Of a DNA stretch of 64,000 bases, positions 51,296 to 60,563 are shown piece by piece. Source of the stretch: Litoditis marina (Eukaryota > Nematoda > Chromadorea > Rhabditida > Rhabditidae); contig OZ038435.1 in NCBI GenBank assembly GCA_964036275.1, positions 13,493,634 through 13,557,633 of the forward strand, written 5' to 3'. Below the pieces are notes generated by a model, which saw only the letters and a program-made list of their open reading frames with translations, was not told where the DNA came from and searched no databases. The first letter of the stretch is position 1. Each line of letters begins with the position of its first letter. Both the position numbers and the translations under genes were made by a program.

Positions 51296-54200
51296 TCATA
51301 CTCGATATTTTTGAACTTCCCATATTTGTAGAGACTCATAAATGTTCATCTTATTTGCATAAGTTGAAACAGCTCCGAAATAATCGAGTGGTGTTGCTAA
51401 CCAAAAACACAGCCAAATTGACGTGAAACGAGTTACGATTTTTGCCCTACGTGAGAACTAGTGTTCAAACTCGATATTTTTGAACTTCCCATATTTGTAG
51501 AGACTCAAAAATGTTTATCTTATTTGCATAAGTGGAACCAGCTCCGAAATAATCGAGTGGTGTTGCTAACCAAAAACACAGCCAAATTGACGTGAATCGA
51601 GTTATGATTTTTGTCCTACGTGAGAATGAGTGTTCAAACTGGATATTTCTGAACTCCCCATACTTGTAGAGACTCAAAAATGTTTATCTTATTTGCATAA
51701 GTTGAAGCAGCTCCGAAATAATCGAGTGGTGTTGCTAACCAAAAACACAGCCAAATTGACGTGAAACGAGTTACTATTTTTGCCCTACGTGAGAATTAGT
51801 GTTCAAACTCGATATTTTTGAACTCCCCATATTTGTAGAGACTCAAAAATGTTTATCTCATTCGCATAAGTTGAAACAGCTCCGAAATAATCCAGTGGTG
51901 TTGCTAACCAAAAACACAGCCAAATTGACGTGATTCGAGTTACGATTTTCGCTTTACGTGAGAATGAGTGTTCAAACTTGATATTTCTGAACTCCCCATA
52001 CTTGTAGAGACTCAAAAATGTTTATGTTATTTGCATAAGTTGAAACAGCTCCGAAATAATCGAGTGGTGTTGCTAACCAAAAACACAGCCAAATTGACGT
52101 GAAACGAGTTACTATTTTTGCCCTACGTGAGAATTAGTGTTCAAACTCGATATTTTTTAACTCCCCATATTTGTAGAGACTCAAAAATGTTTATCTTCTT
52201 TGCATAAGTTGAAACAGCTCCGAAATAATCGAGTGGTGTTGCTAACCAAAAACACAGTCAAATTGACGTGAATCGAGTTACTATTTTTGCCCTACGTGAG
52301 AATTAGTGTTCAAACTCGATATTTTTGAACTCCCCATATTTGTAGAGACTCAAAAATGTTTATCTCATTCGCATAAGTTGAAACAGCTCCGAAATAATCC
52401 AGTGGTGTTGCTAACCAAAAACACAGCCAAATTGACGTGATTCGAGTTACGATTTTCGCTTTACGTGAGAATGAGTGTTCAAACTTGATATTTCTGAACT
52501 CCCCATACTTGTAGAGACTCAAAAATGTTTATGTTATTTGCATAAGTTGAAACAGCTCCGAAATAATCGAGTGGTGTTGCTAACCAAAAACACAGCCAAA
52601 TTGACGTGAAACGAGTTACTATTTTTGCCCTACGTGAGAATTAGTGTTCAAACTCGATATTTTTTAACTCCCCATATTTGTAGAGACTCAAAAATGTTTA
52701 TCTTCTTTGCATAAGTTGAAACAGCTCCGAAATAATCGAGTGGTGTTGCTAACCAAAAACACAGTCAAATTGACGTGAATCGAGTTACGATTTTCGCTTT
52801 ACGTGAGAATGAGTGTTCAATCTTGATATTTCTGAACTCCCCATACTCGTAGAGACTCAAAAATGTTTATCTTATTTGCATAAGTTGAAACAGCTCCGAA
52901 ATAATCGAGTGGTGTTGCTAACCAAAAACACAGCCAAATTGACGTGAAACGAGTTACTATTTTTGCCCTACGTGAGAATTAGTGTTCATACTCGATATTT
53001 TTGAACTTCCCATATTTGTAGAGACTCATAAATGTTCATCTTATTTGCATAAGTTGAAACAGCTCCGAAATAATCGAGTGGTGTTGCTAACCAAAAACAC
53101 AGCCAAATTGACGTGAAACGAGTTACGATTTTTGCCCTACGTGAGAACTAGTGTTCAAACTCGATATTTTTGAACTTCCCATATTTGTAGAGACTCAAAA
53201 ATGTTTATCTTATTTGCATAAGTGGAACCAGCTCCGAAATAATCGAGTGGTGTTGCTAACCAAAAACACAGCCAAATTGACGTGAATCGAGTTATGATTT
53301 TTGTCCTACGTGAGAATGAGTGTTCAAACTGGATATTTCTGAACTCCCCATACTTGTAGAGACTCAAAAATGCTTATCTTATTTGCATAAGTTGAAGCAG
53401 CTCCGAAATAATCGAGTGGTGTTGCTAACCAAAAACACAGCCAAATTGACGTGAAACGAGTTACTATTTTTGCCCTACGTGAGAATTAGTGTTCAAACTC
53501 GATATTTTTGAACTCCCCATATTTGTAGAGACTCAAAAATGTTTATCTCATTCGCATAAGTTGAAACAGCTCCGAAATAATCCAGTGGTGTTGCTAACCA
53601 AAAACACAGCCAAATTGACGTGATTCGAGTTACGATTTTCGCTTTACGTGAGAATGAGTGTTCAAACTTGATATTTCTGAACTCCCCATACTTGTAGAGA
53701 CTCAAAAATGTTTATGTTATTTGCATAAGTTGAAACAGCTCCGAAATAATCGAGTGGTGTTGCTAACCAAAAACACAGCCAAAATGACGTGAAACGAGTT
53801 ACTATTTTTGCCCTACGTGAGAATTAGTGTTCAAACTCGATATTTTTTAACTCCCCATATTTGTAGAGACTCAAAAATGTTTATCTTCTTTGCATAAGTT
53901 GAAACAGCTCCGAAATAATCGAGTGGTGTTGCTAACCAAAAACACAGTCAAATTGACGTGAATCGAGTTACTATTTTTGCCCTACGTGAGAATTAGTGTT
54001 CAAACTCGATATTTTTGAACTCCCCATATTTGTAGAGACTCAAAAATGTTTATCTCATTCGCATAAGTTGAAACAGCTCCGAAATAATCCAGTGGTGTTG
54101 CTAACCAAAAACACAGCCAAATTGACGTGATTCGAGTTACGATTTTCGCTTTACGTGAGAATGAGTGTTCAAACTTGATATTTCTGAACTCCCCATACTT

Positions 54201-54680
54201 GTAGAGACTCAAAAATGTTTATGTTATTTGCATAAGTTGAAACAGCTCCGAAATAATCGAGTGGTGTTGCTAACCAAAAACACAGCCAAATTGACGTGAA
54301 ACGAGTTACTATTTTTGCCCTACGTGAGAATTAGTGTTCAAACTCGATATTTTTTAACTCCCCATATTTGTAGAGACTCAAAAATGTTTATCTTCTTTGC
54401 ATAAGTTGAAACAGCTCCGAAATAATCGAGTGGTGTTGCTAACCAAAAACACAGTCAAATTGACGTGAATCGAGTTACGATTTTCGCTTTACGTGAGAAT
54501 GAGTGTTCAATCTTGATATTTCTGAACTCCCCATACTCGTAGAGACTCAAAAATGTTTATCTTATTTGCATAAGTTGAAACAGCTCCGAAATAATCGAGT
54601 GGTGTTGCTAACCAAAAACACAGCCAAATTGACGTGAAACTAGTTACGATTTTTGCCCTACGTGAGAACTAGTGTTCAAA
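51296..54680. repeat. Higher-order repeat: 10-mer, 1690 bp, two copies
   Basis: Landmarks at 51465, 51803 and 52310 recur at 53155, 53493 and 54000, each 1690 bp (10x169) away. Private marks include GTTCATACTCGAT, AAGTGGAACCAGC and TTCAATCTTGATATT. A 3-monomer (507 bp) sub-repeat is visible within each copy (51803 to 52310; 53493 to 54000). Confidence 0.9.
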
Positions 54681-55299
54681 CTCGATATTTTTGAACTTCC
54701 CATATTTGTAGAGACTCAAAAATGTTTATCTTATTTGCATAAGTTGAAACAGCTCCGAAATAATCGAGTGGTGTTGCTAACCAAAAACACAGCCAAATTG
54801 ACGTGAAACGAGTTACTATTTTTGCCCTACGTGAGAATTAGTGTTCAAACTCGATATTTTTGAACTCCCCATATTTGTAGAGACTCAAAAATGTTTATCT
54901 CATTCGCATAAGTTGAAACAGCTCCGAAATAATCCAGTGGTGTTGCTAACCAAAAACACAGCCAAATTGACGTGAATCGAGTTACGATTTTCGCTTTACG
55001 TGAGAATGAGTGTTCAAACTTGATATTTCTGAACTCCCCATACTTGTAGAGACTCAAAAATGTTTATGTTATTTGCATAGGTTGAAACAGCTCCGAAATA
55101 ATCGAGTGGTGTTGCTAACCAAAAACACAGCCAAATTGACGTGAAACGAGTTACTATTTTTGCCCTACGTGAGAATTAGTGTTCAAACTCGATATTTTTT
55201 AACTCCCCATATTTGTAGAGACTCAAAAATGTTTATCTTCTTTGCACAAGTTGAAACAGCTCCGAGATAATCGAGTGGTGTTGCTAACCAAAAACACAG

Positions 55300-56412
55300 C
55301 CAAATTGACGTGAAACGAGTTACTATTTTTGCCCTACGTGAGAATTAGTGTTCAAACTCGATATTTTTGAATTCCCCATACTTGTAGAGACTCAGAAATG
55401 TTCATCTTATTTGCATACGTTGAAACAGCTCTGAAATAATCGAGTGGTGTTGCTAACCAAAAACACAGCCAAATTGACGTGAAACGAGTTACTATTTTTG
55501 CCCTACGTGAGAATTAGTGTTCAAACTTAATATTTGTGAACTCCCCATACTCGTAGAGACTCAAAAATGTTAATCTTATTTGCATAAGTTAAAATAGCTC
55601 CGAAATAATCGAGTGGTGTTGCTAACCAAAAACACAGCCAAATTGACGTGAAACGAGTTACGATTTTTGCCCTACGTGAGAATTAGTGTTCGAACTCGAT
55701 ATTTGTGAACTCCCCATACTCGTAGAGACTCAAAAATGTTAATCTTATTTGCATAAGTTAAAATAGCTCCGAAATAATCGAGTGGTGTTGCTAACCAAAA
55801 ACACAGCCAAATTGACGTGAAACGAGTTACGATTTTTGCCCTACGTGAGAATTAGTGTTCGAACTCGATATTTTTGAACTTCCCATATTTGTAGAGACTC
55901 AGTATGTTTATCATATTCGCATAAGTTAAAACAGCTCCGAATCAACCGAGTGGCGTTTCTAACCATAAACAGAGCCAAATTGACGTGAAACGAGTTACGA
56001 TTTTTGCCCTACGTGAGAATTAGTGTTCGAACTCGATATTTTTGAACTTCCCATATTTGTAGAGACTCAGTATGTTTATCATATTCGCATAAGTTAAAAC
56101 AGCTCCGAATCAACCGAGTGGCGTTTCTAACCATAAACACAGCCAAATTGACGTGAAACGAGTTACGATTTGTGCCCTACGTGAGAATGAATAATCAAAC
56201 TTGATATTTTCGAACTTCCCATATTTGTAGAGACTCAGTATGTTTATCATATTTGCATAAGTTAAAACAGCTCCGAATCAACCGAGTGGCGTTTCTAACC
56301 ATAAACACAGCCAAATTGACGTGAAACAAGTTACGATTTTTGCCCTACGTGAGAATGAGTGTCCAAAGTCTATATTTTTGAACTCCCCATATTTGTAGAG
56401 ACTCAAAAATGC
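55300..56412. repeat. Diverged satellite monomers at array edge
   Basis: Toward the right end monomers accumulate private changes: TTAAAATAGCTCC, CTCAGTATGTTTATCATATTCG, TCCGAATCAACCGAGTGGCGTTTCTAACCATAAAC, GAATGAATAATCAAAC and GTGTCCAAAGTC. Three consecutive units of the CAACCGAGTGGCGTTTC type form a small private tandem from about 55870 to 56330. Confidence 0.85.
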
Positions 56413-56849
56413 TCAAAAATCATTTGTAGCAAGTAGCCCAGTCTCCGTTGTAGATCAATCGCTTCACCCTTCACACGCTAATTTTTTTTGGATTCCGGCC
56501 AGAAAAAAGGAATCAAACTACAAACACGGCTCGAGAATGCAATATACATCGAATATGAGTTGCAATTTTTTCAAGAAAGACTGCAGAGAGTTCGATTGAT
56601 AGAGCAATGCAGGGCGAGCTGTTGTTGATTACCTGCCGAGAAGAGAGAATGTGTAGATCAAAGATACGCAGATGAGTCGCCCAACCCCGCACCACCTACC
56701 AAACTGCGCTGTCCACAACGGTTTGACAAAATTGAAAACGAAATTTATGGGGTTTGCTCAGGGAAAAGCGAACCCGATCAATTATTTCCCTATCAACAAC
56801 GAATATTCGTGTTTCAAATAGATATAACACCTATATAGGTTCCTTTTAG
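56413..56849. other. Unique DNA next to the array: no gene recognised
   Basis: Composition changes from satellite to ordinary AT-rich DNA. No convincing exon, RNA gene or repeat is seen before the candidate splice acceptor CCTTTTAG ending at 56849. Confidence 0.5.
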
Positions 56850-57089
56850 AACTATCAATTTGTGGCCGGCGAGTTCATCATATATGGAATGGCTCCCGTT
56901 GTTTTAGCGTTCAATCCTACAATCAGTATCATGTTTATAACTCATTATAGAACAGCCTTTTTGAAATTGTTCAGACTTGATAATGGAGCTTTCTTCAGCA
57001 ATCCACAACGTCAACAGGAAGGTTTTGTGCCGTATCCCGATTTTCATTGTGTCTATCATATGGGAACTGAGAGCGGCCCAATTGGGTGA
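56850..57089 (+). pseudogene. Candidate last exon of a nematode-type 7TM chemoreceptor, 5' part missing
   Basis: An open frame begins right after a TTTTAG acceptor and runs to a stop at 57087-57089. It reads NYQFVAGEFIIYGMAPVV and continues through a hydrophobic segment to FNPTISIMFITHYRTAFLKL, then a polar tail of about 40 residues. A hydrophobic helix with an F-N-P motif followed by an H/P-Y-R and a basic-hydrophobic tail is the usual end of Str/Srd-type nematode serpentine receptors; this family attribution is from memory of the pattern, not a search. No upstream exons with other membrane segments are visible between the satellite edge and this exon, and the stop codon lies in the left end of a foldback element. 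It is probably a gene remnant cut off near the array boundary. Confidence 0.4.
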
Positions 57090-57353
57090 ATTCTATATGT
57101 AACCGGGTTTCTATGGTAAACTGACCGGTTTTTGGTAACCCCTTTTCAGTTTACCTCAGTAATCGGCCGGTAACCGAAAATGAAAAAGCGCTTTCCTGTT
57201 ATCCCGATGCAAAATGTGATTTTTACCGTTAGTTCGTAGGGTAACCGGATTTTAGTTTAAGGTTACACACCGGTTACCTGTGAGGTAACCTGAGAAAAGA
57301 TTACCGAAAACCGGCTAGGTTGCCAAAATAATCGGTTACATATAGAATTGGTC
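57085..57353. mobile_element. Foldback element FB1 (269 bp), GGTTACC-rich
   Basis: Left end GGTGAATTCTATATGTAACC and right end CGGTTACATATAGAATTGG are inverted copies (16 bases perfect). The body is full of GGTAACC/GGTTACC blocks in both orientations, so most of the element can fold back. The core GCAAAATGTGATTTTTACCG is shared with FB2 in the opposite orientation, showing they are one family. No flanking duplication is evident. No coding capacity. Confidence 0.75.
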
Positions 57354-57531
57354 AGGTGAAACATGTTCACATCAAGATTTTTAACATGTGCGTGGTTTGT
57401 ATTCATTTTTTTACGTTATTTTTTGTAGTGTACTCTCTCAGTATGTGGATTAAAATAGCAATGATAATAAAAACTACAAAAATGTTCTGTCTTTTCAAGG
57501 TGACATGTGCTCGATCTCACGACAACTCGAT

Positions 57532-57754
57532 GGCGAATTCTTTATTCAACCCGGTATTTTGTTAACCCTAGCAGTTGACCATTAACCGGGTTACTTGGTT
57601 AACCATTTTGTTAACCACTTGTTAACCCCAAGTTTCCCCCAAAAGATCTTGTAAAAGAGGGTTGACAAATGGTCAACGAAAGGGTTAGCCAAGTAACCGG
57701 GTTAAGGTTAACTGAAAGGGTTAACGAAATACCGGGTTCCTTGTGGAATTGGCC
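57532..57754. mobile_element. Foldback element FB3 (223 bp) with 9 bp target duplication
   Basis: Starts GGCGAATTCTTTATTCAACC and ends GGTTCCTTGTGGAATTGGCC. Arms match at roughly 85 percent by eye (AACCCGGTATTTTGTTAACC and its complement). Flanked by perfect CAACTCGAT at 57523-57531 and 57755-57763. Termini GG(C/T)(C/G)AATTC are shared with FB1 and FB2. A 9 bp duplication with GG termini would suit Mutator-like or Merlin-like elements; I cannot decide between them. Confidence 0.75.
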
Positions 57755-57763
57755 CAACTCGAT

Positions 57764-58997
57764 AGCTGGTTCAGGGTAACATCAGAGTGATTGACACGAA
57801 GAGTGTAAATGAAGTTACTATAAAAAGTGTACAAGTAAAACAGCGTGTGAAATCGACTGGTTCATAGAACGTCAAAAACAGCCGAACCTCCTAATTTCAT
57901 TCTGCTTTTCTCTGCTTTGCGCGTCCTATCGTGAGATTGCTACCCCACCGGGAAGTTACAGCAGAGAGATAGCGCACGTTTGGGAATACACAGGTTGTGA
58001 TCTGGCACGTGCTAAATTCACTTTGTGGAAAAAATTACTCGTGACCGTCAGCAAAACCTCGAATGTCAGAACTCCACTTACGGACCTGTGAGTGACACGA
58101 AAAAAACAGCATTTGATTTTTGTGGTCGAAATGTCGATTTAAACTGTGACGTCACATCAGGTTTTGAAAACATACAACTTCTCATGGTAGAGACGCTCCG
58201 TTGAAACAACTAGCTATTCAACGCCTGATTGCATTTTCTGCAGGCTGGTTCAGTAGACTGCATTCATAATTCACTAACATAATCGAAAAGAGAAAACACC
58301 GATTTATTGATAGTGTAATACGTTTTTCTCATTTTGCTATAAAATTCAAAAAGGTAGATCGATTTGGGACGGTCACGTTTGATTTTCAGAGAAAAACCTT
58401 TTTGGTCAGGAAATATTATGCGATTTTCGCTTGAAAATTCAGGGAGATGCGCTCCATCCACGAATTTTCGAGAGAGCCACCCTAAAAAGCAATTAGTGGC
58501 GAGCGAGCCAAAAATCTGTGGATCCAGCCGCACTTTTCTGGTTAACTGGGTCACCACTCTCAAATGACAGAGAAAGCGTGGATGGAGCATATTATCACAA
58601 GGTTTTAGCAGCTGATACTTGGTGATAGTATTTGTTTTCCCAATGAACTTTTCTACATACTATTTTTTCGAATTTAGTTTGTCTGTTAGAAAGGCTTAGG
58701 CTTAGGTTAGTCATGGTTCCTAGAGTGGCTCGTTGCACCTTAGGGTACTGGCTCGTTCCACTTCAGGTAACCGGTTCGTTCATGTGTAGAACTATCAGTA
58801 GAGGTTTCTCCTGTTTTTGTTCATAACTCATATTTCTAACTTGCATTACCAAGATCGGAAAGTGAGTCAAAGACAATATCAAACCGTTACAAAGTATTTT
58901 CAACTCTCAACTATTATCTCAAAATACACTATCTCATCAGTTTTTTGTCTTCCACACTTTATATATAAGTATACGTAAGTTTTAAAGGTAGAGTGCA
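57764..58997. other. Low-copy DNA: no gene recognised
   Basis: Contains a perfect CRE-type palindrome TGACGTCA at 58147-58154, a solitary minisatellite-like unit GCTCCATCCACG near 58449 with its inverse at about 58575, and GGCTTAGGCTTAGG at 58693-58706. A 108-codon minus frame (58264-58590) has an ATG but matches no family I know and includes the same VDGA-type unit as the minisatellite downstream, so repeat-derived sequence is more likely than a gene. Confidence 0.45.
58693..58706 (+). repeat. Short telomere-like TTAGGC run
   Basis: GGCTTAGGCTTAGG followed by TTAG: two full TTAGGC units with partial ones on each side. TTAGGC is the nematode telomere repeat. The run is short enough to be chance. 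Confidence 0.35.
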
Positions 58998-59265
58998 GCT
59001 CCATCCACAATTTTTGAAGACTCTGCCGCGCCATCCACGCAACTAAGAGAGTGCGCCGCATCATCCACAGATTTCCGAGACAGCCCCGCGCCATCCACGC
59101 AATTAAAAGAGAGCGCCGCGCCATCCACAGAAAAGTCCACTAAGCGATTCGTGGATCGAGCTGTGTATCCCCCCGCGCCATCCACGCAATTAAAAGAGAG
59201 CGCCGCGCCATCCACAGAAAAGTCCACTAAGCGATTGATTCGTGGATCGAGCTGTGTATCCGAAA
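58998..59265. repeat. 30 bp minisatellite (CCATCCAC units) with 87 bp superrepeat
   Basis: CCATCCAC or TCATCCAC begins at 59001, 59031, 59061, 59091 and 59121 with exact 30 bp steps, then at 59178 and 59208. The stretch from 59091 is repeated 87 bp later, starting at 59178, including TAAGCGATTCGTGGATCGAG; the second copy has four extra bases (GATTGATTCG). Because 30 is a multiple of three, frames stay open across it; the minus strand reads a ten-residue periodic peptide with VDGAA. That frame lacks an ATG, so I treat it as repeat rather than gene. Confidence 0.85.
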
Positions 59266-60280
59266 ATTCATGCTTTTTATTCAAGGACTGTTCTACAAAC
59301 GTGCTCGACCGCACACTCGGGATTACTGTGGAAATGGGCGGTGCAATTGATTACGTCATTTTCTTAATAAACTTGTAAATATTTCTGTTTTCGATATGGT
59401 ATTTATTAGTGTTTGAATGTAAAATTTATTCAAAAACAACAATTCTCGATGCCAGACGAGTTTGTGCCGGTTTAGGAGAAAATTAAGATCGCAAAAAGCT
59501 GAAAAAGTTGTGTTTCTTAGGTAATTTATTATTATTGACGTTTATTTGTAAGAAAGGTAATTATAAAGATTCTCTTTTGAACTTCGGAAACTAGTTACCG
59601 CTTCCTCTTTCGATACCGCCTTGTTGACACGTTTTGATTTTGTTTGCACCTGTCTGCACTAGTTGTTTTCACGTGTTTCGATTCGTTCTCTCTTCATTTT
59701 CTTCTCTTTTCAGCTGGTATTGGCCAGTTGGAGGGTACACCTTCCTGATGCTGATGTATTCTGGTCTGCATCTAATGTAAGGTCGGTTTTGTTACTTTTT
59801 ATCAGTTTTCAACTTTTCTCGAGTTTTCGAGTTCGAACTGCGTCCTATTTTGGAACAATGAGGTCTGTTGACCCGCGCGGTTCGTTCTCACCATTTTTGG
59901 TCCAAATTCGGTTGTTCAACCTATTTCCGTACGTGGTTGCCGCACGTGCGGATTGACTGTCCCCGTTGAGTTCACCGGCGGGCTTGAATTGGAGTTGGCA
60001 GACCACGAGGCTTGCGACCGAAACCGGTGGACGAGACATGCACCTGGACGCGGTTGAACATGTTTTGGGTAGTTTCTTTCGCGAAATCTAAATTTAAATT
60101 GGTTTATAGTTGAAGTAGTTTCGGATCGGTTGCTCGCTTCTCGAAATTCTAGGTATTTATCGGAAAATGATGAATGAGGAGAAAGACGACAGGCTGAACT
60201 GGAACTGGAGGCCATTCGATTCAGAAACCGTGATCTATGAGGTTGGTGACTAGTGGATGTTCATCGACAGACTTTAAGGA
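59266..60280. other. Low-copy DNA: no gene established
   Basis: Possible exon-like piece at 59714-59776, bounded by TTTTCAG and GTAAGG and open for 21 codons, but with no recognisable product or partner exons. Otherwise AT-rich with T-rich runs. No RNA gene seen. Confidence 0.4.
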
Positions 60281-60554
60281 GGCCAATTCTACAACTAACC
60301 GGGTTTTTAGGTAACCTAACCCTTTTTTAGTAACCTATTTTTCAGGTTACTTAGTAGGTAACCTGAAAGTAACCTAAAACTGAAATCCGGTTACCGTTCA
60401 AAGTAACGATAAAAACCACATTTTGCGTTAGAAAAACAGGTAACCGGTTTTTCATTTTAGGTTACCACCCGGTTACCTACTGAGGTAACCTGAGAAAATG
60501 GTTACCAAAAAAGGGTTAGGTTACCTAAAAACCCGGTTAGATATAGAATTCACC
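60281..60554. mobile_element. Foldback element FB2 (274 bp), GGTTACC-rich
   Basis: Left end GGCCAATTCTACAACTAACC and right end CGGTTAGATATAGAATTCACC are inverted copies. Arms match over more than 45 bases, including GGGTTTTTAGGTAACCTAAC and its complement. Flanks CTTTAAGGA (60272-60280) and CTTTAGGCA (60555-60563) look like a 9 bp target duplication with two changes. The core is homologous to FB1, inverted. No coding capacity. Confidence 0.78.
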
Positions 60555-60563
60555 CTTTAGGCA

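Larger units (their letters stand above)
43667..56412. repeat. 169 bp satellite array, right block (about 75 monomers)
   Basis: Same satellite, same orientation as the left block. The first monomers mirror those right of copy A (ACAGCGAAATTG, GAACTTCCCATACTTG, CTCATAAATG, AGCTTCGAAATAATCGAGTGGCG), so they belong to the co-duplicated segment. Similarity ends at about 56412 (GAGACTCAAAAATG), after which the DNA is unique. Confidence 0.97.

Noticed and set aside
775..55057. Dozens of minus-strand frames of 60-80 codons inside the satellite, all nearly the same peptide (MSLYKYGEF...)
   Set aside because: They are one monomer read over and over. They begin at TTG rather than ATG, 169 bp is not a multiple of three so each monomer shifts frame, and neighbouring frames overlap. 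Their conservation follows from DNA homogenisation.
1..56412. CENP-B box in the satellite
   Set aside because: No match to the TTCG...A..CGGG pattern in the monomer on either strand.
59663..60215. Frames of 64-99 codons on both strands
   Set aside because: No family resemblance, overlapping in opposite directions, and several begin at non-ATG codons.
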